From the NCBI GenBank assembly GCA_945867875.1, contig CAMBJF010000016.1, positions 1 to 23,056 on the forward strand: 23,056 nt of DNA, in the 5' to 3' direction. This document shows, piece after piece, positions 1 through 7,248 of the stretch (position 1 is its first letter; the number at the start of each line of letters is the position of its first letter). A program made the position numbers and the translations under genes. Source of the stretch: an uncultured Ruminococcus sp. (GTDB lineage Bacteria; Bacillota; Clostridia; Oscillospirales; Ruminococcaceae). The notes under the pieces were generated by a model. That model was not told the origin of the DNA. It ran no database searches and saw nothing but the letters and a program-made list of their open reading frames with translations.

Positions 1-20
1 CAAAAACAGCATCAGAAAGC

Positions 21-52
21 AATAAAAAAACGGTCAGCCATTTGGCTGACCG
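21..52 (-). terminator. Intrinsic terminator after ftsZ
   Basis: A perfect 9-bp inverted repeat (CGGTCAGCC at 31-39, GGCTGACCG at 44-52, loop of 4) is followed on the minus strand by a T-rich tract (complement of 21-30). It lies 20 bases past the ftsZ stop and reads in the ftsZ direction, so it most likely ends the whole dcw transcript. No T-run follows on the plus side, so it looks one-directional. Confidence 0.93.
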
Positions 53-72
53 TCTGCATATAAGGATATATG

Positions 73-1182
73 TTATCTCTTGTTTATCATATTGAAAAAT
101 TCGCTGTAATCCTCGTCAATGGAAGTTTTCTTTGCGGGGGCAGCAGCTGATGCGGAGGGAACCTTTTCAACATTGGGAGCAGCCTCAGCGGGAGCTTCTT
201 CCTCAGGCTTTTCAGCGTCAATGTCATCATTGAAAGCGGAAGCGATAACGGTTATATTTATTTCGTCCTTCATATTTTCATCGAAGGAAGTACCGAAGAT
301 CATATTTACATCGGGATCGGCAGCCTCGGAAATAAGTCTTGTAGCGGTGTTGATGTCGCTTGCAAGAGCATCTTCGCTCATAACGATGTTAACAAGGAGA
401 CGTGTAGCACCGGAAATAGATGTCTCGAGAAGAGGACTGGAGATGACCTGCTTAGCAGCCTCGGCAGCCTTATCCTTGCCGGAGCCGTGACCGATAGCCA
501 TATGAGCATAGCCTGCGTCCTTCATAGTGGTCTTTACATCGGCAAAGTCAAGGTTGATGTCGCCCTCAACAGTGATAAGCTCTGCAATGGACTTAACGCC
601 CACCTTGAGGATATTGTCTGCAAGAGCAAAGGACTCTCTCATAGTGAGCTCTTTTTCGGAGCTCTGGAGGAGACGCTCGTTGGGGATAACGATAAGGGAG
701 TCAACGTGCTTCTTAAGCTCTGCGATACCTGCCTCAGCCTGACGCATCTTTGCTTTCTGCTCGAACTCAAAGGGCTTTGTAACAACGGCAACAGTGAGGA
801 TACCAAGCTCCTGAGCGATCTCCGCAACGATGGGAGCTGCACCTGTACCTGTTCCGCCGCCCATACCTGCTGCGATGAATACCATATCAGAGCCGCTGAG
901 TGCAGCCTTGATCTCGTCTCTGTTTTCTTCTGCGCTGCTTGCACCGACCTCGGGCTTTGCACCTGCGCCCTTGCCGTTTGTAAGCTTAACGCCTATCTGG
1001 ACCTTGGTTTCAGCCTTTGAAGAATTGAGTGCTCTTGCATCAGTGTTGACAGTGATGTACTCAACTCCCTTTATTCCTTCGTCAACCATTCGGTTAACGG
1101 CGTTTCCGCCGCCTCCGCCTACGCCGACTACCTTTATTACCTCATCATAGGTATTTTTCTCGGTATCAACTACGATCGCCAT
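73..1182 (-). CDS. ftsZ: Cell division GTPase FtsZ
   Basis: Tubulin-like GTPase that polymerises into the Z ring at midcell and recruits the divisome. The protein is 369 aa from the ATG at 1182. It shows the glycine-rich nucleotide loop VGGGGGNAVNRM (about 21-32), the tubulin signature GMGGGTGTGAAP (106-117) and the T7 synergy loop NLDFADVKT (210-218), whose acidic residues complete the GTPase site of the neighbouring subunit. An Ala/Glu/Pro-rich linker (about 320-355) leads to a short tail ending FFNMINKR, which would bind membrane tethers. The frame is open 25 codons further up, but an AGGAGG site at 1190-1195, 7 nt before this ATG, and the conserved N-terminus fix the start. It is the last dcw gene and has its own promoter in the 174-bp gap after divIB. 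No ftsA lies beside it, so the tether is probably SepF or a distant FtsA (inference). Confidence 0.98.
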   Translation of the reverse strand: MAIVVDTEKNTYDEVIKVVGVGGGGGNAVNRMVDEGIKGVEYITVNTDARALNSSKAETKVQIGVKLTNGKGAGAKPEVGASSAEENRDEIKAALSGSDMVFIAAGMGGGTGTGAAPIVAEIAQELGILTVAVVTKPFEFEQKAKMRQAEAGIAELKKHVDSLIVIPNERLLQSSEKELTMRESFALADNILKVGVKSIAELITVEGDINLDFADVKTTMKDAGYAHMAIGHGSGKDKAAEAAKQVISSPLLETSISGATRLLVNIVMSEDALASDINTATRLISEAADPDVNMIFGTSFDENMKDEINITVIASAFNDDIDAEKPEEEAPAEAAPNVEKVPSASAAAPAKKTSIDEDYSEFFNMINKR

Positions 1183-1230
1183 TTTACTTCCTCCTGTAAC
1201 ATATATGTAAATGCAGATTATCAAACTATT

Positions 1231-1248
1231 ATACAATTTATATTGTAT
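1231..1248. repeat. Perfect inverted repeat over the ftsZ -10
   Basis: ATACAAT, a 4-nt spacer, then ATTGTAT form a perfect 7-bp dyad at 1231-1248. It covers the whole putative -10 element of the ftsZ promoter. The placement suits a repressor operator, but the dyad is pure A/T apart from one G/C pair per arm, so it may be coincidental; no binding protein can be named. Confidence 0.4.
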
Positions 1249-1270
1249 CACAAACACCGAATGATTTCAA
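1242..1270 (-). promoter_or_regulatory. Sigma-A-type promoter for ftsZ
   Basis: On the minus strand TTGAAA (1265-1270) and TACAAT (1242-1247) are separated by 17 nt, with TG one base before the -10 (extended -10). It lies about 60 bp upstream of the ftsZ ATG in the divIB-ftsZ gap and would give ftsZ a supply separate from the long upstream operon. Confidence 0.7.
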
Positions 1271-1356
1271 GTGATTTTCTCAAAAAAATCAGTCTTGCAC
1301 AAAAAATTGATAAACAGCACTCCGTTTTGCTCACATCTAACAATTTGAGATGAAAA

Positions 1357-2226
1357 TTATTCCATCGACTGAACAGGAGCGGACGTTTCGGCAGATGTTT
1401 CTGTTGAACTTTCGTCCCCCGCAGTCTCCGCAGCGTTTCTCAGCTCCATATTTTCCCCGTATATCCTTGCGTTGTTTTCAAGGCTTTCCTTGTCAAGGAA
1501 CGAAGCTCCCGAGGAATCGGAAAGGATAGTGAGAACGCCTTCAGTCTTTTCACCGATCTTGGTCCTGATTATCTCCTCGGAGAATTTCATCTTGTATTCA
1601 AGGTCGTTTATGGAGCCTATCTTCACGGTAATTCTTCCGTCATATGTATAGCTTATTTCCGAGCGGTCGGTGACGTCAACGGAAGTAATATTTTCCGAGC
1701 CGTTTTCCGCAAAATATTCCATAAGCTTCTTCACAGCATTGTCCTTGTGCTCATCGGAGGATTTAAACATCGCTCCGGGGATAAGGTCGGGCATAGGGTC
1801 AGTACCCATAAAATCCAGCAGTCCTGCCTTTTCCTCCTGTATCTTGTCGAGCACCTTTCCGCCGCCGCTTATGAGCAGTATGTAGTCATCACATACAAAA
1901 TTCGCAGCGGGAACGCTTGCCTCAACGGTTATCACAAGAGTGCTTGGAAATGACCTTGTGACCTTGGCATTTTCTATGTAGACAAGGCGGCTCTCGATCT
2001 GAGCGGCGCATTTGTCGGTAGATGTGCGGACGAGATTATCCCCCGCCTTGATGCCGCTTGCCTCGATTATCTCATCGGCAGTGTAGTTTGAAGCACCCGA
2101 AACGGTGATGTTTTCAACGTTGAAAAAAACGGTGGTTGACAGCAGCAGGAACACCGCTGCCGCAAATAAAAAGACAAGTATGCCTGTTGCACTGTTGTTT
2201 TTCTTTTTTTTGCGAGTGTAGCTCAA
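1357..2226 (-). CDS. divIB: Cell division protein DivIB/FtsQ, TTG start
   Basis: Bitopic membrane protein of the DivIB-DivIC-FtsL (FtsQBL) complex, which controls septal peptidoglycan synthesis. The 289-aa product has a short Lys-rich cytoplasmic N-terminus (residues 5-9), one membrane segment (about 14-35), a POTRA-like region beginning around NVENITVSGASNYTADEI, and the FtsQ/DivIB extracellular domain. The tail (about 262-289) is low-complexity Ser/Thr/Glu/Ala, probably disordered outside the membrane. The start codon is TTG at 2224-2226, backed by AAAGGAAG at 2235-2242 with 8-nt spacing; no in-frame ATG occurs before the membrane segment. It lies 30 bp after murA. Family assignment rests on topology, the POTRA-like start and position before ftsZ; the paralogue name (divIB or ftsQ) is conventional. 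Confidence 0.9.
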   Translation of the reverse strand: MSYTRKKKKNNSATGILVFLFAAAVFLLLSTTVFFNVENITVSGASNYTADEIIEASGIKAGDNLVRTSTDKCAAQIESRLVYIENAKVTRSFPSTLVITVEASVPAANFVCDDYILLISGGGKVLDKIQEEKAGLLDFMGTDPMPDLIPGAMFKSSDEHKDNAVKKLMEYFAENGSENITSVDVTDRSEISYTYDGRITVKIGSINDLEYKMKFSEEIIRTKIGEKTEGVLTILSDSSGASFLDKESLENNARIYGENMELRNAAETAGDESSTETSAETSAPVQSME

Positions 2227-2256
2227 GCTTTATACTTCCTTTCGGATCTCTTATAA

Positions 2257-3531
2257 TTAAGGCAGCTTTTCCGCTTCACGGCGTATTTTTGCGCCCGCAG
2301 CGGTCAGTACCCGTTCAATTTCCTCATAGCCTCGGTCGATGTAATTCACATTCGATATCTCAGATACGCCCTCAGCGCCCAGAGCAGCGCACACAAGTGC
2401 CGCACCGCCCCTCAGGTCGGGAGCCTCCGCCACTGTGCCGTAAAGCCGTGGCACGCCTGTGACCACAGCCACCTTGCCCTCTGCCCTGATATCAGCGCCC
2501 ATTCTGCAAAGTGCATCGGTGTGACGGTATCTGTTTTCAAAGATGTTTTCGACGAATACGGTAGTTCCCTCAGCCGTGCATAAGGGTGCCATAAGAATGG
2601 CTTGTGCATCGGTGGGGAAGCCGGGATAAACCATTGTCCGTATGGTGTCCGCAGCCCTCAGCCTGCCCTTTCGGTATATGTAAATGTTGCTGCCGAAAAC
2701 CTTAAGCCTGCACCCTGCCTGCTCAAAAACGGGCAGCACCGCTTCAAGATGAGCGGGAGCGCAGTCCCTTATAAGCAGCTCTCCCCCTGCGCAGGCAGCA
2801 CAGGAAAGATAGGTGGCAGCAGCTATTCTGTCGGGTATTATCTCAAAGGCTTCGTCGGGAGCGGTCAGCTTTTTTACGCCCTCAATGGCTATACGTCCGC
2901 CGCCGTCGCCGCTTATCTTAGCGCCGCAGGCTCTGAGAAAATCCGCAAGGCAGCATATCTCAGGCTCTCTTGCAGCGTTTGATATGACCGTTTCGCCTTC
3001 TGCGCAGACGGCCGCAAGCATAATATTTTCCGTTGCCCCCACCGATGGGAATGACAGTGAATGCCTGCACCCTTTCAGCCCGTCGGGAGCGGAGCAGCTT
3101 ATAACTCCGTGTTCATCGGAAATTATGCCCCCCATTTTCCTCATAGCGGAGATGTGCATATCAATGGGACGGGGACCTAAGTTGCAGCCTCCCGGGTAGC
3201 ACAGAGTGCATTTGCCCGTTCTGCCAAGGAGCGCACCCATAAATATAATGGAGGAGCGCATAGCTTTCATAAGATAACAGCTTATCTCATCGGAGGAAAG
3301 CCCGGTGCAGTCGGCAGTCAGGCTGTTTCCCTCGGTTTTTACTTTAGCGCCCAGTGCCGAAAGAATCCGAGCCGAAGCGTATCTGTCGGAAATGCAGGGG
3401 CAGTTTTTCAGATGAACAGTCCCTTCGCAGAGTATGCAGGCAGCAAGGACGGGCAGCACCGCATTTTTCGCTCCTTGGGTCATGATCTCCCCGAAAAGGG
3501 GTGTTCCACCCTCGATCACCAGCTTCTGCAT
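2257..3531 (-). CDS. murA: UDP-GlcNAc 1-carboxyvinyltransferase MurA
   Basis: Catalyses the first committed step of peptidoglycan synthesis in the cytoplasm: transfer of enolpyruvate from PEP to UDP-GlcNAc. At 424 aa it has the usual family length. Catalytic features are all visible: Lys22-Asn23 in GAKNAVLP, the mobile-loop Cys116 in PGGCNLGPRPID (the cysteine alkylated by fosfomycin), Asp308 in YPGFPTDAQ and Arg400 in IDRGYEEIE. An ATG at 3531 follows AAAGGAG by 7 nt. Its place between murG and divIB is common in Clostridia, where it occupies the slot held by murB in Bacillus. Some Firmicutes carry a second MurA elsewhere, and the window cannot say which paralogue this is. The sequence is unusually cysteine-rich for a MurA. 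Confidence 0.97.
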   Translation of the reverse strand: MQKLVIEGGTPLFGEIMTQGAKNAVLPVLAACILCEGTVHLKNCPCISDRYASARILSALGAKVKTEGNSLTADCTGLSSDEISCYLMKAMRSSIIFMGALLGRTGKCTLCYPGGCNLGPRPIDMHISAMRKMGGIISDEHGVISCSAPDGLKGCRHSLSFPSVGATENIMLAAVCAEGETVISNAAREPEICCLADFLRACGAKISGDGGGRIAIEGVKKLTAPDEAFEIIPDRIAAATYLSCAACAGGELLIRDCAPAHLEAVLPVFEQAGCRLKVFGSNIYIYRKGRLRAADTIRTMVYPGFPTDAQAILMAPLCTAEGTTVFVENIFENRYRHTDALCRMGADIRAEGKVAVVTGVPRLYGTVAEAPDLRGGAALVCAALGAEGVSEISNVNYIDRGYEEIERVLTAAGAKIRREAEKLP

Positions 3532-3609
3532 ATCCGAGTCTCCTTTACAGCGTTATAGTTGTTCTATAAAGCTATAATATGCGGATATTTTCGGTTGGTG
3601 ATTAATGTA

Positions 3610-4740
3610 TTACTTTGCTGTAAGCTCGGAAATAACGCTCCATATCCTGTCGGGAGTGTCGGTGATGCACTGTTCATGAGCCTTTCTTGACAGGTCACTC
3701 AGTGCCTTGGGGTCAGCTGTAAGCTCGCTTACCTTTTTGATGATAAGCTCATCGGTAAGGTCTTTTTGCTCAATTACAACGGCAGCCCCTGCTTTTCCAA
3801 GCACCATTGCATTGTGATACTGATGATTTCCCGCAACCACAGGGGAGGGGATAAGCACAGAGGCTCTGCCCATAGCTTCAAGCTCGCTTATTGCGGAAGC
3901 TCCGCTGCGGCAGATGATAAGGTCTGCTGCGGCTGTGCACACGTCCATATTGTATATGTATTCCTTGACGATAAGAGCGGGGTCGCTGTCGGGATATATG
4001 CCCAGCTCCGCAAGGCGCTTTTCAAAGGTATCGTGACCCATTTTTCCGTAGCTGTGGATATGGGTGATGTTTGCACCCGATTCCTTTTCCCACTTCATAA
4101 GGGCAATGGCGGAATCGTTTATTGCTCCCGCACCGAGACTTCCACCCCAGGAGAATATACATACAGCATTTTCATCAAGACCAAGCTGCTTTTTTGCCTC
4201 CACCCTGCTGAGAGAGCCGTCAAAGCCCTTTCTTACGGGGAGACCTGTCTTAACATATGTAACGCCCTTGTCGAAATATTCAGCAGCTTCCTTCATTGTG
4301 AGCATAACCTTGTCCACCCTTTTGGAAAGTATCCTTGTGGTGACGCCGGGGTATGCGTTCTGCTCGTGAATGGCGGTGGGAATGCCCATTTTTGCGGCTT
4401 CAAGCACGATAGGACCGCTTACATATCCCCCTGTGCCGATAACGATATCAGGTTCAAAGCCCTTTATTATCTTCTTTGCAGTGTGACCTGCTGTGGTGAG
4501 ATATGCCGCAGCCTTTACGTTGCGGACAATATTCTTGGGGGTTATTTTTCTCTGAAATCCGCTTACCTTAATGGGGGCAAAGGGAATGTTCTCCTTTGGA
4601 ACAAGCTTTGACTCCATACCGTTTGGAGTGCCCGCATAGAGAAATTCCGCATCGGGGCAGTGATCTTTGATTATCGAGATTATGGCGAGGGCAGGGTTTA
4701 TGTGACCTGCTGTTCCTCCGCCTGCAAGAAGTACCTTCAT
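3610..4740 (-). CDS. murG: Lipid II synthase MurG (GlcNAc transferase)
   Basis: Peripheral membrane GT28 glycosyltransferase that moves GlcNAc from UDP-GlcNAc onto lipid I to give lipid II at the inner face of the membrane. The 376-aa protein shows the N-terminal glycine loop GGGTAGHINPALA (7-19, with the conserved His13), a second loop GTGGYVSG (102-109), HEQN (125-128), GGSLGA (199-204), and the C-terminal UDP-GlcNAc site SGASAISELEAMGR (279-292) followed by NHQYHNA (305-311). It follows ftsW by 31 bp. The nearest Shine-Dalgarno-like AAAGGA is about 13 nt from the ATG, longer than for its neighbours, so translation may depend partly on coupling to ftsW (inference). Confidence 0.97.
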   Translation of the reverse strand: MKVLLAGGGTAGHINPALAIISIIKDHCPDAEFLYAGTPNGMESKLVPKENIPFAPIKVSGFQRKITPKNIVRNVKAAAYLTTAGHTAKKIIKGFEPDIVIGTGGYVSGPIVLEAAKMGIPTAIHEQNAYPGVTTRILSKRVDKVMLTMKEAAEYFDKGVTYVKTGLPVRKGFDGSLSRVEAKKQLGLDENAVCIFSWGGSLGAGAINDSAIALMKWEKESGANITHIHSYGKMGHDTFEKRLAELGIYPDSDPALIVKEYIYNMDVCTAAADLIICRSGASAISELEAMGRASVLIPSPVVAGNHQYHNAMVLGKAGAAVVIEQKDLTDELIIKKVSELTADPKALSDLSRKAHEQCITDTPDRIWSVISELTAK

Positions 4741-4771
4741 CTGGAAAATACAGTCCTTTCCTGTTGACGGC

Positions 4772-6127
4772 TTATCTGCCGCCCTTGTTTACACGGCGCA
4801 CCTTTGCGTTTGCGCCGAGAGTCTTTTTCGCCTCCGCCACCTGTTTCCTTTCAAGCTCCGCCGCAGCGTCGTCCGCATCGGGCCGTTCCTTTGAGGGGAT
4901 AGACTGGCGTGAAATATTCAGCACTATTCCCATTTGTGCCAGCTGCATTATAAGCGCCGAGCCGCCGTAGCTGAAAAACGGCAGTGAGATTCCCGTGTTG
5001 GGAATGGTGTTTGTAACAACGGCAATATTGAGCATTGCCTGGAGACCTATCTGAATGACAAGTCCCGAAGCAAGAAGCATACCGAATTTGTCGGGTGCAT
5101 TTCCCGCAATTGAGAAGCCTCTGAAAACGAGGAGCAGGAAGAGTATTATCACAACAGCCGCACCGAAAAAGCCCAGCTCTTCGCATACGATAGAGAACAC
5201 GAAGTCGTTTTTCGACTCGGGGAGATATAAGAATTTCTGCCTTGAATTTCCAAGTCCCAGTCCGAAAACATTACCCGAGCCTATGGCGATGAGTGAATTT
5301 CTCGTCTGCCAAGCAATTTGCTTGTTCTCAGGTTCAAAGGTGTAGAGCCAGCTGATGATTCTTTCGTTGATGTAGTCGAATTTTCCCGACTGATAAAGAA
5401 TAAATACCAGTACCGCAAAACCCGCAAGACCCGCTATGCACATCGGCACAAAGTATTTAAGATTGCAGCCGCCAAGGAAAAGCATAGCGATAGCGATAGC
5501 GCAGATGATGATAGTAGCGGAAAGATGTCTCTGAGCAAGTGTCAGACCCGCAACGAGGACGAGAATGCCAAGATAGGGCATAACCCCGTATTTTAAGGAG
5601 TTCATCTTGCTGTGGTTTGCGGACATCATATTTGCATAGAGCATAATAAGAGCAAGCTTCATAAGCTCCGAGGGCTGGAAACTGAAAACTCTCAGGTTTA
5701 TCCAGCGGTTGGCCTCGGCTGTGGAAAGACCCACTCCGGGGATATGCACCACAAGCATCAGTATCACGCACAGAACGAAAAATCCCAGATTTATAGCGGG
5801 GTTTCTCAGAATGTGGTAATCAAATCTCTTGCTTGCAATGACCATCATTAGGACAAGTCCTGCAACAGCCATTACGAGCTGGTGCTTGAAGTAGTAGTCG
5901 GGGGCAACATTGTCCTTTATCGCCCAGGCATAGCTTGCGGAGTACATCATAATAACGCCGAAAACCAGCAATACGAGAATGATTATCATAAAGGGAATGT
6001 CAATTTCGCCGATGCGTATTTTGCTTAGATATTCCGATTTTGGCATAAGTCGCTTAAAAAACGCCTTGTTGTTGGGGAGAAATGCTTTTTTGTCGGCACG
6101 CTTTTGCTTCTTGCTTTTTTCGGGCAT
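4772..6127 (-). CDS. ftsW: SEDS glycosyltransferase FtsW
   Basis: Polytopic SEDS-family peptidoglycan polymerase that works with the class B PBP of the same cluster to build septal glycan from lipid II. The 451-aa protein has a basic cytoplasmic N-terminus of about 40 residues, roughly ten membrane helices, and a charged C-terminal cytoplasmic tail of about 45 residues. Conserved blocks include RWINLRVFSFQPSELMKLAL (141-160), the extracellular loop YLPESKNDFVFS containing the presumed catalytic Asp308, EELGFFG (316-322), and TGISLPFFSYGGS (378-390). The ATG at 6127 has AAAGGAG 8 nt upstream. Only one SEDS gene is present here; FtsW is preferred over SpoVE or RodA from its place in the cluster. 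murD, which often precedes this gene, is absent. Confidence 0.95.
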   Translation of the reverse strand: MPEKSKKQKRADKKAFLPNNKAFFKRLMPKSEYLSKIRIGEIDIPFMIIILVLLVFGVIMMYSASYAWAIKDNVAPDYYFKHQLVMAVAGLVLMMVIASKRFDYHILRNPAINLGFFVLCVILMLVVHIPGVGLSTAEANRWINLRVFSFQPSELMKLALIMLYANMMSANHSKMNSLKYGVMPYLGILVLVAGLTLAQRHLSATIIICAIAIAMLFLGGCNLKYFVPMCIAGLAGFAVLVFILYQSGKFDYINERIISWLYTFEPENKQIAWQTRNSLIAIGSGNVFGLGLGNSRQKFLYLPESKNDFVFSIVCEELGFFGAAVVIILFLLLVFRGFSIAGNAPDKFGMLLASGLVIQIGLQAMLNIAVVTNTIPNTGISLPFFSYGGSALIMQLAQMGIVLNISRQSIPSKERPDADDAAAELERKQVAEAKKTLGANAKVRRVNKGGR

Positions 6128-6164
6128 TTTCCGTACTCCTTTCCTTTTATATTAAAACATTTGA

Positions 6165-7181
6165 TTACTTTAAGTACACGTTAAAAAGGACATTTCCCAG
6201 TATTCCGCAGATAAGACCCACTGCGGAGAATGTAATGACTATTTTATATTCGGAGAAGCCGCACATCTCAAAATGATGATGAATGGGGGACATTTTGAAG
6301 ATACGCTTGCCTGTGGTCTTGAAGCTTATTACCTGAAGCACAACGGAAAGCGCTTCGCAGATGTAAACAATAGCCATAAGTGCAAGGAGCAGGTGCTGAT
6401 GAGTGATAAAGCCCATTGCGCAGACGCAGCCGCCCAAAAACATCGAGCCTGTGTCGCCCATAAATACCTTTGCGGGGTTAAGGTTCCATACGAGGAAGCC
6501 CATACAGCCTCCAGCAAGAGCGGCGGCGAATATGGAATATTCGTTCATACCCATAGCGGAGTATATTGCCAGCCAGCAAATAGCGAAAACAGCCGTTACC
6601 GTTCCGCAAAGGCCGTCAACGCCGTCGGTGAGATTTACCGCATTTGTAAGGAAAATGAGGTAGAGCACCATTATGGGATAATAGAAAATGCCGAAGTTGA
6701 CAGCACCCACAAAGGGGAAAATTATCTCAGTGGAGGTGTCGCCAAGGAGATAGAGCACCGCAAGAAATGCAGATGTGACAACAAGCTGCATCGCCATTTT
6801 CTGCTTTGCCTTAAGTCCGAGATTCTGCTTTTTTACCGCCTTGATGTAGTCGTCAATAAAGCCGATGACGCAGTTGAGGAGGGCGAAAACAAGTCCTGCA
6901 ATGAGCTTGTAAAGCCCCGAATTGTCGGGAGCGGCGGTCATATCGGTGACGGTGCATCTGTAAATGATGCAGCATACCGCACAGGCAAGGATAGTTCCAA
7001 AAATGAACATAAAGCCGCCCATAATGGGTGTGCCGTTCTTGCTTTTGTGCCATGCAGGGCCTTTTTCGTAAATGGTCTGACCGAAATGTATTCTTTTAAG
7101 CAGAGGGATAAGGTACAGTCCCGAAAGGGATGCGGCGGCAAATGCGATAACAGCCGCAAGAATGTTTATCCAGAAAGGCAT
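6165..7181 (-). CDS. mraY: Phospho-MurNAc-pentapeptide translocase MraY
   Basis: Integral membrane enzyme that attaches phospho-MurNAc-pentapeptide to undecaprenyl phosphate, giving lipid I. The 338-aa protein is about the normal family length with about ten membrane helices. Signature residues are intact: KNGTPIMGG (48-56), the Asp pair FIDDYIK (Asp110-Asp111), NLTDGVDG (183-190), GDTGSMFLGG with Asp243, and the SPIHHHFE histidine motif (His301-303). The ATG at 7181 has AGGAGAT just upstream. It sits between murE-murF and ftsW; in Bacillus murD would follow directly, and here it is missing. A TGCTATAAT element upstream may give it an additional start of transcription. Confidence 0.97.
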   Translation of the reverse strand: MPFWINILAAVIAFAAASLSGLYLIPLLKRIHFGQTIYEKGPAWHKSKNGTPIMGGFMFIFGTILACAVCCIIYRCTVTDMTAAPDNSGLYKLIAGLVFALLNCVIGFIDDYIKAVKKQNLGLKAKQKMAMQLVVTSAFLAVLYLLGDTSTEIIFPFVGAVNFGIFYYPIMVLYLIFLTNAVNLTDGVDGLCGTVTAVFAICWLAIYSAMGMNEYSIFAAALAGGCMGFLVWNLNPAKVFMGDTGSMFLGGCVCAMGFITHQHLLLALMAIVYICEALSVVLQVISFKTTGKRIFKMSPIHHHFEMCGFSEYKIVITFSAVGLICGILGNVLFNVYLK

Positions 7182-7202
7182 TTTGATTATCTCCTAAAAA
7201 TT

Positions 7203-7211
7203 ATTATAGCA
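7203..7211 (-). promoter_or_regulatory. Possible extended -10 promoter before mraY
   Basis: The minus strand reads TGCTATAAT in the 67-bp gap between murE-murF and mraY, a perfect extended -10. No convincing -35 lies 16-18 bases upstream. It would start transcription close to the mraY ribosome binding site, as an internal promoter of the cluster. Confidence 0.4.
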
Positions 7212-7248
7212 TAGCTTTTGCATTGAAAAATGTCATAAAAGGGCAGCA

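Noticed and set aside
1272..1352. Weak inverted repeats in the divIB-ftsZ gap as a terminator
   Set aside because: The stems (for example CATCT/AGATG at 1334-1352) are only about 5 bp with no T-run, so termination is not supported.
487..4611. Other long plus-strand frames opposite ftsZ (487-1020), murA (2602-2982) and murG (3766-4611)
   Set aside because: All are antisense to genes whose catalytic motifs are intact. None shows a ribosome binding site or a family signature.
5510..5535. FtsW residues AQRHLSAT, where Asp occurs in many SEDS proteins (QPDLG block), as a sign of a dead enzyme
   Set aside because: A His at this place is, as I recall, usual in clostridial FtsW, and the presumed catalytic Asp308 in the extracellular loop (KNDFVFS) is present.
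6273..7214. Plus-strand frame of 313 codons opposite mraY
   Set aside because: Fully antisense to mraY, with no domain pattern and a His/Lys/Cys-rich composition typical of a shadow frame.
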